Notes under the pieces: generated by a model | Seen by the model: the letters and a program-made list of their open reading frames with translations, nothing else | Database searches by the model: none | Told to the model about the DNA's origin: nothing | Assembly: GCF_004745425.1 (NCBI RefSeq) | Contig: NZ_PGGK01000008.1 | Location: 47,415 to 111,414, forward strand | Length of the DNA: 64,000 bases | Direction of reading: 5' to 3' | Origin: Methanolobus halotolerans | Lineage (GTDB): Archaea > Halobacteriota > Methanosarcinia > Methanosarcinales > Methanosarcinaceae | Made by a program: the position numbers and the translations under genes | Shown: positions 18,692 through 28,874 of the stretch, piece after piece | How the letters are laid out: the number at the start of each line of letters is the position of its first letter | Numbering within the stretch: the stretch's first letter is position 1

Positions 18692-19351
18692 TCATAGCCC
18701 GGAATTCTCTGTCACGACATTTTCAGCCGTTTTCCAGGAATGCCTTACTATGTCAGGCAAAGCTCCATGATTCTTGAACCAGTCCTTAAGGAACTGTTTT
18801 GTTTTGGGATCAGAAGGATAGCCACTGCCAAAATCGATACCAATGTCCTTCTTGATGTCTTCGATAATTGCATCCCTGCGGACCTTTGCAACTATGGAAG
18901 CAGCGGAAACGACCGGATATATTGCATCTGCCTGGTGTCTGGATACAACTGAGACTGTTTTTGCCCTTTCAGGGTGCGTTTTTGCATATTTCTGGAGAAG
19001 TCTTTTACCGAACCTTTCCTCATTAACATCGGCAGCGTCAACATATGCTTCGTCCGGATGCAGTTCTTCGAGTACCTTTGAAAATGCAAGAACCATGATG
19101 TCATTCATGCTCATCAGCTTGCGGAATTCGTCGATCTGCTGTGGTGCGATCTCAAGGACAAATACCCTTTCAGCATACTTTTCGATCTGGTATGCAAGTA
19201 GTTCCCGTTTTTTAGGAGCTATCTTCTTTGAATCAGCTACACCCAGGTTCTTCAGGGAAGTGATCTTTGACTCTTCGATCAATACCCCGCCGACACACAT
19301 GGGACCTATCACAGGTCCTTTGCCAGCCTCATCTATTCCAGCTACTTTCAT
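18692..19351 (-). CDS. rnhB: Ribonuclease HII
   Basis: The 219-residue enzyme cleaves the RNA strand of RNA-DNA hybrids and single ribonucleotides in DNA. The N-terminal GIDEAGKGP holds the first catalytic Asp-Glu pair; the Lys replaces the Arg usual in this motif. The third acid is in AYVDAADV (near residue 105), and SIVAKVRRD matches the family's conserved Ser/Lys block. It is convergent with the PKD surface protein gene, with 43 bases between the two stops, and lies upstream of the secretion pair in the opposite reading sense of pheT. The ATG at 19351 is the natural start. Confidence 0.93.
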   Translation of the reverse strand: MKVAGIDEAGKGPVIGPMCVGGVLIEESKITSLKNLGVADSKKIAPKKRELLAYQIEKYAERVFVLEIAPQQIDEFRKLMSMNDIMVLAFSKVLEELHPDEAYVDAADVNEERFGKRLLQKYAKTHPERAKTVSVVSRHQADAIYPVVSAASIVAKVRRDAIIEDIKKDIGIDFGSGYPSDPKTKQFLKDWFKNHGALPDIVRHSWKTAENVVTENSGL

Positions 19352-19390
19352 TATATTCTATCCGTTCATCAGCCTACTTTAAACTGACCA

Positions 19391-21571
19391 TCAGATGAAC
19401 AGAGTGAATATAACATATCCAATAATCATCATTATGGTCGAGTGCTTAAGACCTGCCATAATACTTCCTTCGCCCATTGCGCCTGCCATCAGGCCTGAAC
19501 TCAGTCCCTGGATGATAGCTGCGTGTTTGAAGAGCTGGGTGTAGGCTTCCATATCAAAACTGCCAAGAAAACCTCCCGCGCTTGAACCTGATTCAGCCAT
19601 CTGCTTTCCGGCCTGGGCCATCTCTGTAAGGAATGTTGTTGAAATAACGAAAATAACACCTACAAAGACCAGGAATGAGATGTAGATGATTACGATGTAG
19701 ATCATCATGCTCATGTTGCGTTCTCTTTTCATCCCCTGCTCGGAAGCTGCATCCCTGGCGGCGACCATGAGCACCTCCCCGATATCACCACTGGATTCGT
19801 TTGCTTTTGTGATCAGGGAGAGAGAACGGGTAACTACTTGCGTCCTTAGTCTGTTGGCGAACCTTATCAGAGAGTCATTGACCTCAAGCCCCCAGAAAAC
19901 ATCATGCCATATCTTCTTGATTTCAGAGCTAAGGGCATCCGTATCAGATCTTGCCATAAGTCTTATGGAATCTCGCAGCGTCATACCTGTTTCGTTGGTA
20001 CTTGCCAGTTTTTTCAGGAAATCAGGAAAACTACTTTCCAGTTTCTTCTTTTTCTTCTGTTTGATCTCATAGAATACCGAAAGAGGTATGATTATAAGTA
20101 GAATTGCAAAAACGATCTTGTCATCAATGAATTCTACTATCAGCGCAAGGTTACCAAGTCTGTCCGCGTTCAGAAATGCGGATCCTATTACTATTATAAG
20201 TGCAAGTGGGACTGTGATGGCAAGCGTAGCAAGAGGGTTTTGGAACATCGGGGCAAGTGGATCCTTGATAATACCTCTTAGGGTGAGGGATTTCTTGGAT
20301 TTTGTAAACGACTCGAAATTATCCCTCTCTCTTACCTTTTCTTCTGTTTCGCCGATAAGTTCTCCATTCTCGTCATAGGCCGGTGCAAGATGTGCAGGTA
20401 TATCAGGTATGCCATGGTCCAGAACAGTGTTCGTACCGAGTAGTTCCGGCTCTCCCATTTCAGTAGGAGTAATGATACTGATCATGACTACGAACATAAG
20501 GGATCCTACTGGCAGGACAGCATAGATTATCGCATATACCATGGTTGATGATCCGGAACCCATAACCGCCATCATGACTCCCATGATGATAATGAACAGC
20601 GGTCCTGCTACGAATGCAGTTACATATGATTCGGCAAGCAATGCCAGGGTTTCAAGGAACCCTTTCTGATCTACCTCGGATTTGATCAGGTATTGCTCTG
20701 ATTTATCTCGGAAATAGTTAGGGATATTCCCACCACTGTCGATGACTGTCAGAAGGTTATAGATCAGGTCCTGGAACCGGTCGGAAGGTGTGATCTCAGA
20801 CGCGTTTGTGAGTGCTGTTCTAAGATCGTGCCCGAAATACTCCATATCCCTTACAATGGAATCAATTTCCTTTGAGACTTCACCATATGTGTCTTCCGAA
20901 CGTGCAAGCGCCTTGAAAACATCGATTATGTTCATTCCGCCTTTGCTAAGGGCGTACATGAACGTCACAGCATAAGGAAGTTGCATATCGATCTTGGTTT
21001 TCCTCTCGCCTGCCTGGAACCCGGGATATAGCACGAAGATCGTATAGACCAGGCCTCCCAGGCCTACAACAAAAACAATAGTAATGAAGAAAGCTAAGAA
21101 TATCTCCTTATACTGCAAGAGGAATGCCATGCTCGGCGTAAAAGTTAGCTTAGTGATATTTTCCGGCAGGCCGATAAGTCCTATGATAACATATGTAAGG
21201 AAAAGTCCGAGAAAAGCACCTAAGATCCCTGCCAGTACCGAATAGAATACTGCATTTGAAATGTACATTTCATGAGATATTGGTATACGTGCCTGGTTCA
21301 ATTGTTTCTGCAGGTTCACATAGTTCTGCTTCCTTGCCTTGATGCGGGTTCCAAGCAGAATGAACGGTATCCTTTTTACGATATTGAAATATAAAGAGGC
21401 TTTTTTGATATATGGATCAACAGCGAATCCTGTCTTCCTTTTCTTCTTTGCCTGTTTATCTGCAGGAGCAATTGTTTCTGGTTCGCTGTCAGAAAGCCCG
21501 TCAGATGTTTCGATCTCAAATTCTTCTTTTCCGGATGTATCAATTTCAGAGGAGTTTTTATTTTCTGTCAC
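19391..21571 (-). CDS. TadC/FlaJ-like pilus assembly membrane protein
   Basis: This 726-residue protein is the membrane platform of an archaeal type IV pilus-like or secretion machine. A charged N-terminal part of about 60 residues precedes two T2SSF/TadC modules, each with a soluble helical bundle followed by transmembrane helices (about 110-390 and 450-720). The second module includes DSIRLMARSDTDALS and RSLSLITKANESSG, typical of this family. The start is GTG at 21571, with GGGGGTTA seven bases before it. It begins 16 bases after the ATPase stop, so the two are one operon. The pilin or cargo is not encoded nearby, so the machine's product is unknown. Confidence 0.82.
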   Translation of the reverse strand: MTENKNSSEIDTSGKEEFEIETSDGLSDSEPETIAPADKQAKKKRKTGFAVDPYIKKASLYFNIVKRIPFILLGTRIKARKQNYVNLQKQLNQARIPISHEMYISNAVFYSVLAGILGAFLGLFLTYVIIGLIGLPENITKLTFTPSMAFLLQYKEIFLAFFITIVFVVGLGGLVYTIFVLYPGFQAGERKTKIDMQLPYAVTFMYALSKGGMNIIDVFKALARSEDTYGEVSKEIDSIVRDMEYFGHDLRTALTNASEITPSDRFQDLIYNLLTVIDSGGNIPNYFRDKSEQYLIKSEVDQKGFLETLALLAESYVTAFVAGPLFIIIMGVMMAVMGSGSSTMVYAIIYAVLPVGSLMFVVMISIITPTEMGEPELLGTNTVLDHGIPDIPAHLAPAYDENGELIGETEEKVRERDNFESFTKSKKSLTLRGIIKDPLAPMFQNPLATLAITVPLALIIVIGSAFLNADRLGNLALIVEFIDDKIVFAILLIIIPLSVFYEIKQKKKKKLESSFPDFLKKLASTNETGMTLRDSIRLMARSDTDALSSEIKKIWHDVFWGLEVNDSLIRFANRLRTQVVTRSLSLITKANESSGDIGEVLMVAARDAASEQGMKRERNMSMMIYIVIIYISFLVFVGVIFVISTTFLTEMAQAGKQMAESGSSAGGFLGSFDMEAYTQLFKHAAIIQGLSSGLMAGAMGEGSIMAGLKHSTIMMIIGYVIFTLFI

Positions 21572-21587
21572 AGTGTAACCCCCGCTG

Positions 21588-23840
21588 TCAGGCTAATTGC
21601 AGTTTCTTGAGTACCTTCTCAGGTGTTGACTGGTATGCGTTGATGATTCCTGAGATCTCTTTGAAATCGCTGATGCTATTGTTCACCATGTACTCAAGTA
21701 TCTTCTGGCGATAGTACAGTTCCTGATCAATCCTTCCCTGTCCCCAGCCACGGCGCATCTTTATATCAAAGAGGGCCTTGGATTCACCTGTTCTTACAAA
21801 GATGTCCGATTCGGAGTCCCATGCAAAGATATCATTGGTCCTGATATTCCTGGTATTGGGATCGATATCGATGATCTCAACAAGTTTGAGGTTTCTCCTC
21901 ACGCGTTTACCCTTTGAGTATGTCTGCGCCTGGATACTCATAATGTCCAATGCCTGTATCATTGTACGCGGAACACTTATGGGGGGGTTCTCAAGCCTGT
22001 GAATGGCCGATGCAACGGAGTCAGCATGCATTGTTGAGAATGTTGTGTGGCCTGTGGACATTGCCTGGAAAAGTGTCAGCGCTTCCTTACCTCTGACCTC
22101 GCCTACCAGCAGGTATTCCGGACGTTGACGTAGCGCTGCTTTAAGGAGATCATACATATCCACTGCTCCTCTTTCATCTGCAGTGAACGAATCCCTGGTG
22201 ACACTTGGTATCCAGTTAGGATGAGGTAGTTTCAGTTCTCGTGTATCCTCAAGGGTAATTATTTTGGACTTTTCTGGAATGAAAAGGGATATTGCGTTAA
22301 GGGATGACGTTTTACCTGAAGCCGTACCGCCGGCATATATCAAACTCTTATTGTTCTCGATACAAAGCCAGAGATATGCCATGGCCTCAGCTGAGAATGT
22401 GCCCCATTTAATGAGGTCTACCGGAGTTATCGGGGTATCGCTGAACTTACGGATCGTAAAAGTACTTCCATGGGCAGTGACACATGTGCCCAGTGTCATC
22501 TGTATCCTGGAACCATCGGGCATCGTGGCATCGATCATGGGTTCAGCCACTGAGATGTGCTTGCCACTTCTTTGTGCCATCTGGATAATGAAAGAGTTCA
22601 GTTCTTCCTCTTTATAAATAATGTTAGTAGCGATATTCTGTTGAACCCGATGATAAAGAAATATGGGAACATCATGCCCGTTACCTGAAATATCTTCAAT
22701 AGAGTCGTCATACATCAGGGCATCTATTTTTCCGAAACGGACAAAATCTCTCTTGATGTAGTAAGATATCTTGGCAAGTATCGAAGGTGTGAGCTCAAGA
22801 GTATAATCCTGGATTATTGACCATATCTTGGTGTCAAGGACTTTCTCTTTATCCTCTTCGTCCTGGGAGATCTCTTCCACAAGGAGTACATCTCGAAGCC
22901 TGTCCCTTATCTCGTTAAGGAGGACTTCTTCAAACTCAGTAAGCTCGGGTTCCACTACGTAATAAAGATGATTGTTTATATCTTCATTGTAAAGTATGAC
23001 AATAAATGTATATGGTTCATTTACCCAGTAGCGTTCTATTTCCTGATAACCGTCCACGCCTCTGAATTCAGTAATAGCACCGTGTACTTCAGGATCATAG
23101 GGTTCTATCTTTATCTCTGCCTGTTTGAAAAGATTTTTAATCTTCCCTACGAGACTGTTTTCATCATTTTCTTCTTTGTTATCTTTTAGAGTGATTCCCT
23201 GATCTTTGATTTCTTCTTCTTCTTCTTCTTCTTTTCCTTCGGTGATTATGCTCTCTTCTCTGGCTTTTTCCTCAAGGATGCTCCTGACCTTGACCTTTGC
23301 TTCTTCATCTTTTTCAGGTAAAGTCATCTCATCTTTCTTTTTCCTGAAAAAACCTGTTTTTTTAGGCCCGAAACCCGCGGACTTCGGAAGTAATATGTTC
23401 AGCTCTGCTTCATCTTTATCAATGCTTGAAATGTTTCCATCTTTTGAAGTATCAGATCCGGGACCAGAGCTTTCCTCCTCTTCTGCAGGAACAGAAACCT
23501 CTGAGTTTGCAGTTATATCTGGAGAAAAGGATGTTTTTACTTCTTTTGCCTCATATGTATGATCTTTTTTCAGAGGATTTTTATGGATGATCGAGGTGAA
23601 TTCTTCTTCAAGCTTTTGATCTGATTTTTTGATTTCAGCTAACTTCTCAAGAAGGCTTGATGTCTCCAGGGAGCCGTCACTTTCATCCTCATCTATCTGA
23701 TAATGTTCATTCGAACTAGAAAAGTTGTCATCAGCCTCGGACAGATCATCACTGGTTGGTGGTATTTCATCAGTTTCATCTGTTTCTTTGGCTTTTTCAA
23801 GCTCTTTGTTCTTAGGATCTTCTATTTGAGCATCAGCCAT
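21588..23840 (-). CDS. Type II/IV secretion ATPase (TadA/FlaI/GspE family)
   Basis: The protein has a long acidic, Ser/Glu-rich N-terminal extension (about 230 residues, probably disordered) and then a secretion ATPase. The Walker A motif is GGTASGKTSSLNA, followed by the Asp box ITLEDTRELKLPH, Walker B LLVGEVRGKEA and the His box TGHTTFSTMHAD. Such hexameric ATPases power assembly of pilin-like filaments on the TadC/FlaJ-type platform encoded next. I chose the ATG at 23840, since GGTGAC lies 5 bases before it; a GTG nine bases upstream overlaps that site. A CxxC-free, acid-rich extension this long is unusual and may dock partners. The gene is divergent from pheT. Confidence 0.85.
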   Translation of the reverse strand: MADAQIEDPKNKELEKAKETDETDEIPPTSDDLSEADDNFSSSNEHYQIDEDESDGSLETSSLLEKLAEIKKSDQKLEEEFTSIIHKNPLKKDHTYEAKEVKTSFSPDITANSEVSVPAEEEESSGPGSDTSKDGNISSIDKDEAELNILLPKSAGFGPKKTGFFRKKKDEMTLPEKDEEAKVKVRSILEEKAREESIITEGKEEEEEEEIKDQGITLKDNKEENDENSLVGKIKNLFKQAEIKIEPYDPEVHGAITEFRGVDGYQEIERYWVNEPYTFIVILYNEDINNHLYYVVEPELTEFEEVLLNEIRDRLRDVLLVEEISQDEEDKEKVLDTKIWSIIQDYTLELTPSILAKISYYIKRDFVRFGKIDALMYDDSIEDISGNGHDVPIFLYHRVQQNIATNIIYKEEELNSFIIQMAQRSGKHISVAEPMIDATMPDGSRIQMTLGTCVTAHGSTFTIRKFSDTPITPVDLIKWGTFSAEAMAYLWLCIENNKSLIYAGGTASGKTSSLNAISLFIPEKSKIITLEDTRELKLPHPNWIPSVTRDSFTADERGAVDMYDLLKAALRQRPEYLLVGEVRGKEALTLFQAMSTGHTTFSTMHADSVASAIHRLENPPISVPRTMIQALDIMSIQAQTYSKGKRVRRNLKLVEIIDIDPNTRNIRTNDIFAWDSESDIFVRTGESKALFDIKMRRGWGQGRIDQELYYRQKILEYMVNNSISDFKEISGIINAYQSTPEKVLKKLQLA

Positions 23841-24316
23841 TAATGTCACCGTTTGATGAATGTTTAAAGTAGATCTATGTCAGACCGTACTATAGATTAT
23901 GTAGATCATATTAGATTTATCGCATTTATATTATAAATATACATATTATTAAACTTATTGTATCGGGTGGATACCGCCGGACCAACTGGTGGAAAACCCG
24001 CACCTTTTACTTTATTTTGTTTGCTGATCTTTTTTCTTAGTCTCTTGTGTACTATGTATGTACATGCTTAAAATCCACATGTACATGATATGCCCGGAAA
24101 ATGGATAATATGTCCTATATTATTATATATCTGTACAAATTGCCCTTTAAATCTTATGTACATGTACATAGAATTGGTATAGAATTGAACAGGATTGGAA
24201 TTGCTTTTCTGTAAAAACCCTGTCCAGTTGTAGTTCACTCAAAAAAGTTAAATCCAAGGGTTGATATGTTCAGGTGGAAATATGATAAGTAATCTGGAAT
24301 TGAGAGGATATCCTGC
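23841..24316. promoter_or_regulatory. Divergent promoter region with repeated ATGTACAT palindrome
   Basis: This stretch of about 470 bases separates the secretion operon from pheT. The minus-strand TATA box is likely the AT run near 23930-23947. A plus-strand TATA box is near 24120-24130 (TTATTATATAT). The palindrome ATGTACAT occurs at 24058-24065, 24079-24086, 24156-24163 and 24162-24169, the last two overlapping. Two copies lie upstream of the TATA box and two near the predicted pheT start. Such clustering suggests a dimeric repressor or activator. The protein that would bind is not known. Confidence 0.5.
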
Positions 24317-25939
24317 ATGCCCATAATAACCCTGCCATATGAAGATCTTGAAGAGCTTACCGGGACCGATAAGGATACTATCATTAAACGTGTGCCGATG
24401 ATTGGTGCGGACATCGAACGCATAGAAGAAGAGTCCATAGACATCGAGTTCTTCCCTGACCGCCCGGATCTCTATAGTGTTGAGGGAGTGGCACGTGCCA
24501 TGCGTGGTTTCCTTGATATAGATACAGGTTTTCGTGAGTATGAAGTTAAACCGTACAAAATTGAGATTACAAAGGATGCTGCAATAGAGCACATCCGTCC
24601 TGTATTCGGATGTGCGGTTGTAAGAGATATAAATTTCAGCTCTGCATCCATAAAGAGCCTTATGGACCTGCAGGAGTCCCTTCACTGGGGTCTCGGACGT
24701 GACAGGAAGAAAGTATCCATCGGAGTGCACGACCTGTCAAAGGTGCAGCCACCATTCCGATATATAGCAGCAGACCCCGGCTTTGAGTTTATCCCTCTTG
24801 ATTTTACAGAACCCATGTCCATGAGGGAGATGCTCGAGAAGCACCCAAAGGGTGTGAGATTCGCGCATATTGTTGAGGATTTTGAGAACTATCCTCTTAT
24901 ACTGGATGCTAATGACAATGTCCTTTCATTCCCGCCGATAATCAATGGAACACTCACGATGGTAAACGAGAACACCACTGACCTGCTAGTGGACGTTACA
25001 GGCCTGGGTGATGAGGTGTATACAGCACTCAACATTGTAACAACAGCACTTGCAGAACGTGGCGGACAGATCGAGTTTGTTAAGGTTGTCAAGGCCGACG
25101 GCACAGAGCATATCCCTCTTGACCTGATGCCTCGTGTTAAGATCCTGAAAAGCTCTGAGATTGATTCCCTGATAGGTCTGGAACTTTCGACAGAAGAGAT
25201 AATAAAACAACTTAATCGCATGGGATTTGGTGCAACAGAACTTGGAGAAGGTGTCCTTGAGGTTATGATACCCCGCTATCGTGCGGACATTCTGGACAGT
25301 TTTGACATAGTAGAGGATATTGCCATTGGATATGGTTTTGATAATATACCAGCGATATTCCCCATGAACGCGACAGTTGGAAGCTCCCATGAGATATCAG
25401 ACATACGTTCTGCTATGGGGGAGATTATGACGGGCCTCGGGTATCAACAGGTCATGCCCTTTACCCTGACGAGCGCGAAAGTTCACTTCGAATGGATGAA
25501 TCGTGAGAGTACTGATGATGTGACATATGTTATGCACCCCATCAGTGAGGATCAGACCATGGTCCGGACCACCATCCTCCCAAACCTTATGGAAATACTC
25601 TCAATGAATCAGCACAGGGAGCTCCCTCAACGTATATTCGAGGTTGGTGATGTGATAGTTAACGTAAAGACCGGCCTTCATCTTGCTGCAGTATCTATCA
25701 ATGCCCATTCCAACTTCACCGAGGTCAGGGAACTGGTAGATGCGGTAATGCGGGAAAGGATGCTTGAATACGAGGTTTCCGAATCATCAGATCCTGCATT
25801 CCTGGAAGGCAGAAGGGCGGATATCATCGTCAATGGTAAAAAGATCGGTGTCATGGGCGAGTTCCACCCGCAGGCCATCGTCAATTTCGGCCTGGGACAA
25901 CCGGTAGTGGGTTTCGAGATGGATTTAATGGCAGATTAA
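24317..25939 (+). CDS. pheT: Phenylalanyl-tRNA synthetase beta subunit
   Basis: The 540-residue protein is the archaeal, shorter type of PheRS beta. It starts directly with the B1-like domain ([16 protein letters not shown]), goes through the B3/4 editing region and the B5 DNA-binding-like fold ([23 protein letters not shown]), and ends with the synthetase-like core (FEVGDV). It works in an alpha2-beta2 complex to charge tRNA-Phe; the beta subunit edits mischarged Tyr. pheS is not adjacent. The ATG at 24317 follows GAGAGG about 10 bases before. Length is normal for euryarchaea, which lack the N-terminal EMAP domain of bacterial forms. Confidence 0.95.
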   Translation: MPIITLPYEDLEELTGTDKDTIIKRVPMIGADIERIEEESIDIEFFPDRPDLYSVEGVARAMRGFLDIDTGFREYEVKPYKIEITKDAAIEHIRPVFGCAVVRDINFSSASIKSLMDLQESLHWGLGRDRKKVSIGVHDLSKVQPPFRYIAADPGFEFIPLDFTEPMSMREMLEKHPKGVRFAHIVEDFENYPLILDANDNVLSFPPIINGTLTMVNENTTDLLVDVTGLGDEVYTALNIVTTALAERGGQIEFVKVVKADGTEHIPLDLMPRVKILKSSEIDSLIGLELSTEEIIKQLNRMGFGATELGEGVLEVMIPRYRADILDSFDIVEDIAIGYGFDNIPAIFPMNATVGSSHEISDIRSAMGEIMTGLGYQQVMPFTLTSAKVHFEWMNRESTDDVTYVMHPISEDQTMVRTTILPNLMEILSMNQHRELPQRIFEVGDVIVNVKTGLHLAAVSINAHSNFTEVRELVDAVMRERMLEYEVSESSDPAFLEGRRADIIVNGKKIGVMGEFHPQAIVNFGLGQPVVGFEMDLMAD

Positions 25940-26181
25940 CTGCCCTATAAATCTTTATGTCATATAAGCGAAATCCGGGAATAGTACTTCTTTTATCCTA
26001 TTTCATCTGTTCTTTTTGCAGTCGATCAACTCTAACATCAACTGAGTTTTGTTCTTTTTCTGGTTCTGCAGGGTACCGAGTAATCGCAGTTTTAACTAGT
26101 TAAAATAAGTTAAAGGCTAAAAGAATCTGTATTCATCAGTAGGTCTGTTACATAGTAATGATCAAAACCAGATATAGCAGA

Positions 26182-26275
26182 CGGGCCCGCCGCGATTCGA
26201 ACGCGGGTCAATGGGTAACTTCGTGACATAGTCACATCGAAGCCCATGAGGATATCCTGGCTACCCTACGAGCCC
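26182..26275 (-). tRNA. tRNA-Arg (UCG) with 20-nt intron
   Basis: The reverse strand folds as a complete tRNA. The acceptor stem is GGGCTCG with CGGGCCC, the T arm is CCGCG-TTCGAAT-CGCGG, and the anticodon stem is ATGGG with CCCAT. Between the last two arms lie 27 bases, 20 more than a normal loop. They form a textbook bulge-helix-bulge: CTTC pairs with GAAG (4 bp), flanked by 3-base bulges GAT and TTA, capped by GTGAC-TAT-GTCAC. Cutting at the standard sites removes the 20 bases at 26217-26236, between positions 37 and 38. The joined loop CTTCGAA gives anticodon UCG, arginine. CCA is not encoded. The discriminator base is G. Confidence 0.93.
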
Positions 26276-26318
26276 ACGGGGATGTATTGATTGCTACGGG
26301 TTGTATTAAAGGTTTCTG

Positions 26319-27068
26319 TCACAGCGATCCGCTTATGATTCTTGCGGCCATGAGCAGCAGGATCACGCCGAACAGCTTTTTCAGGGTTCCAGCTTCGATT
26401 TTACCGGACATCAGGTGCGATCCTATTTGTGCACCTATGAATGAAGCTACCAGGATGTATGCTATCAGTGAGGTATCAGGCTCCCATGAATCCAGATGGG
26501 CTATAAAACCGGAAAGGGATGTGAATATTACGATAAACCCTGAAGTAGCAGCAGCATATTTGATTCCGTAACCCATTAATACTAGAATAGGTACAATGAA
26601 CGAGCCACCCCCAATCCCAAGCATACCTGATAGGATCCCTACTATCATACCGCCTGAAAGCACAAGTACAAGTTTTTTACCGCCTGTAATGTCTTGTCCC
26701 CGATAGAACCCCTCTATCCGTTCAAAAATCATCTCCAGTCCGACAACTATCATGAGTATGGCAAAAAATAGCAGCAGGATATCAACCGGGACCAGTCTTG
26801 TGAAATAGGCACCAATCTGAGCGCCTGTTGCAGAAGCTATTATAAACGATACTGCAATATGCAGGTCCACAAGTTTCCTTCGCAAATATATCACGGTCGC
26901 AGAGCCCGAAGTAACTATGTTCAGCAGCAAAGAAGTGGTGATAGCACCAACAAGCTCCATACCTGTCCAGTAGAAAAAAGGTACATAGAAGATAGCTCCG
27001 CCAAGGCCGAGCATAGAGAATATGATCGAGCTAAAAAAAACAGCAATTACGATCAACATATCTTCCAT
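26319..27068 (-). CDS. TauE/SafE-family membrane permease
   Basis: The 249-residue protein has about eight hydrophobic helices in two related halves, with the Gly-rich repeats FSMLGLGGAIFYVPFF (near residue 20) and GMLGIGGGSFIVPIL (near 155) typical of the sulfite exporter TauE/SafE family. Members move small sulfur or organic anions across the membrane; the substrate here is unknown. The ATG at 27068 begins a normal first helix. It follows the potassium channel pair in the same direction with 36 bases between it and the RCK gene, so it may be co-transcribed. The tRNA-Arg gene lies 43 bases beyond its stop. Confidence 0.85.
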   Translation of the reverse strand: MEDMLIVIAVFFSSIIFSMLGLGGAIFYVPFFYWTGMELVGAITTSLLLNIVTSGSATVIYLRRKLVDLHIAVSFIIASATGAQIGAYFTRLVPVDILLLFFAILMIVVGLEMIFERIEGFYRGQDITGGKKLVLVLSGGMIVGILSGMLGIGGGSFIVPILVLMGYGIKYAAATSGFIVIFTSLSGFIAHLDSWEPDTSLIAYILVASFIGAQIGSHLMSGKIEAGTLKKLFGVILLLMAARIISGSL

Positions 27069-27104
27069 TATCTTAACACCTGTGTATGAGTATGTTTTCC
27101 AGTT

Positions 27105-27794
27105 CTATTTATTTACATACTTTTCCTTGAAGTGATCTATTTCTTCTTTACTGCCAACGACTGCGATGATATCATCTTCGAGGATAATGGTCGAAGGAAG
27201 AATATCAGTGATCACTTCATCGTTTCGCTCTAGTCCTATTATGGTACATCCTACTGATGTACTTAGATCCAGCTCTCCCATAGTCTTGTCAACTAACTCA
27301 GAATCCTTTGGGATCAGATGCTTCTCGATATCTATTCCCTGGTAAAGCAGGATATCCTCATTCATTTTCTTGCAGGAGGCATCCAGGCAATGTGATGTCA
27401 TCTTCGCAAGCATCTGTCCTGCTACAATAGAAAGCGCCGCAACATAGTCGGCGCCTGCCTTGTATATCTTGTCGATCGATCTGTAGGAATTGGCCCTTGA
27501 GATAATGGTGGATTTTGGGTTTAAGCCGCGTGCTATAAGTGTTGCAAATATCGCATCAGTATCATCATTGAGGGTAATAATGACTTCTGATGCGTTATTG
27601 ATGCCTGCCTCCACAAGTACATCTTCATGAGTTGCATTACCGACAATATGTTTAAAGTCCGTATTTTCGAATGCATCTGGATTGGAATCCACTGCGACAA
27701 AATCGATATCTGCATGTTGCAGGGTTTCTATCACTCGTTTGCCAACATCTCCGCAACCTAATACGATTAGATGTCCGTCTTTTGTTACATCCAT
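27105..27794 (-). CDS. TrkA/RCK potassium-regulatory protein
   Basis: This 229-residue soluble protein has an N-terminal RCK (TrkA-N) Rossmann fold with the nucleotide-binding GCGDVGKRV and an Asp at the end of the second strand (VAVDSNPDAF), then a TrkA-C domain (about 140-225). Such proteins bind NAD(H), ATP or Ca2+ and gate a K+ channel or transporter. The start lies 4 bases after the stop of the channel gene, so the two are tightly coupled, and it probably forms an octameric ring with the channel's own RCK domain or acts on it. The ligand is not deducible from the sequence. Confidence 0.85.
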   Translation of the reverse strand: MDVTKDGHLIVLGCGDVGKRVIETLQHADIDFVAVDSNPDAFENTDFKHIVGNATHEDVLVEAGINNASEVIITLNDDTDAIFATLIARGLNPKSTIISRANSYRSIDKIYKAGADYVAALSIVAGQMLAKMTSHCLDASCKKMNEDILLYQGIDIEKHLIPKDSELVDKTMGELDLSTSVGCTIIGLERNDEVITDILPSTIILEDDIIAVVGSKEEIDHFKEKYVNK

Positions 27795-27798
27795 AGAG

Positions 27799-28809
27799 TC
27801 ACTCCAGGCGTTGGGTCAGTTTCCGAAGTTCGGATAGCTGGTCGGTACTACCCACAGCTAGTAACACAGAATTGTCCCGAATAACGTCCCCGGGACTGAT
27901 ATTAAAGGACAGGCTTCCTCCTTTCCACATGCCTACAACATTAACTCCGGTCTTTTCCCTGATGGCTGCGTTGCTGATGCTTTTTCCGATAAGGGGACTT
28001 TTCGGATAGATCGGGAATTCTACTATACTGACTCCATCGAAGAACTCGGTGGCACCTGTGAGTCTTTTTAGGAAAGGGTCGGCGGCTTTTCTGCCAAGGA
28101 ACCTTCCGTAAAGCTCTTTTGGGGATATCACGCTTGTGGCTCCAGCATATTTAAGATATTTCTTGTTAGAACTGTCTTCGACAATAGCAATAATATTCAG
28201 ATCGCTCAGATTGCGGGCTGTCAGAACTATATTAGCATTTCTCGCGTCGGAGCTATTTGCAATAACAAAGCGTGCAGTGCCTATATTTGCATTCTTCAGT
28301 GTTTCCTCTTCGGAAAATGTTCCGTAGATCGTATTTATTCCACGCTTAAGCAAATCCGTGGTGATATCTTGTTCCTCTTCAATGAGTACATATGGTATGT
28401 CATCTTCATTTAGTTCTCTGATAAGTGTTTCGACCAGTCTGTTGTATCCGCAGATTATAATATGATCCTTCATATCCCCGGTTTTGGTGGGCACACCTGA
28501 ATGTATGTTCTTCTCAAGCCAGGGTATGATCACAATGGTAAAGAGAATACCGAAAACAATTGGTATGCCTGATAGCTGCACGAATACAGAGAATATTTTA
28601 CCGATCGTTGAAACCATAACGATGTCCCCATATCCTACAGTGGTCACTGTGGACACTACCCAGTAAAGACCGTTGAAGAAGTCGGCAAACTCATATTGTT
28701 GCTCATACCTCATTAGCTGTATGAAGATGAGGATATAAGTAAGGACTACAACAAGGGCAAATACTATAGATTTTATGATCGTTTTGTTTAAAAGATGAAT
28801 ATTTTTCAT
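27799..28809 (-). CDS. Two-helix K+ channel with RCK domain (MthK-like)
   Basis: The 336-residue protein has two transmembrane helices around a pore loop with the K+ selectivity filter TVGYGDI (near residue 58). An RCK domain follows with GYNRLVETL as a modified nucleotide loop, then a TrkA-C domain at the C-terminus. This is the layout of the Ca2+-gated channel MthK. The nucleotide loop departs from GxGxxG (the middle Gly is Asn), so ligand preference may differ. There is no internal Met start visible for a separate RCK product at the usual MthK position; instead an RCK-only protein is encoded downstream with a 4-base gap. Confidence 0.88.
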   Translation of the reverse strand: MKNIHLLNKTIIKSIVFALVVVLTYILIFIQLMRYEQQYEFADFFNGLYWVVSTVTTVGYGDIVMVSTIGKIFSVFVQLSGIPIVFGILFTIVIIPWLEKNIHSGVPTKTGDMKDHIIICGYNRLVETLIRELNEDDIPYVLIEEEQDITTDLLKRGINTIYGTFSEEETLKNANIGTARFVIANSSDARNANIVLTARNLSDLNIIAIVEDSSNKKYLKYAGATSVISPKELYGRFLGRKAADPFLKRLTGATEFFDGVSIVEFPIYPKSPLIGKSISNAAIREKTGVNVVGMWKGGSLSFNISPGDVIRDNSVLLAVGSTDQLSELRKLTQRLE

Positions 28810-28874
28810 TGTTTCAACTCAAAATATCTCTTTTCTATTCGATCTTTCAAATCCTTCTGGCTTTTTGTCCTTTT

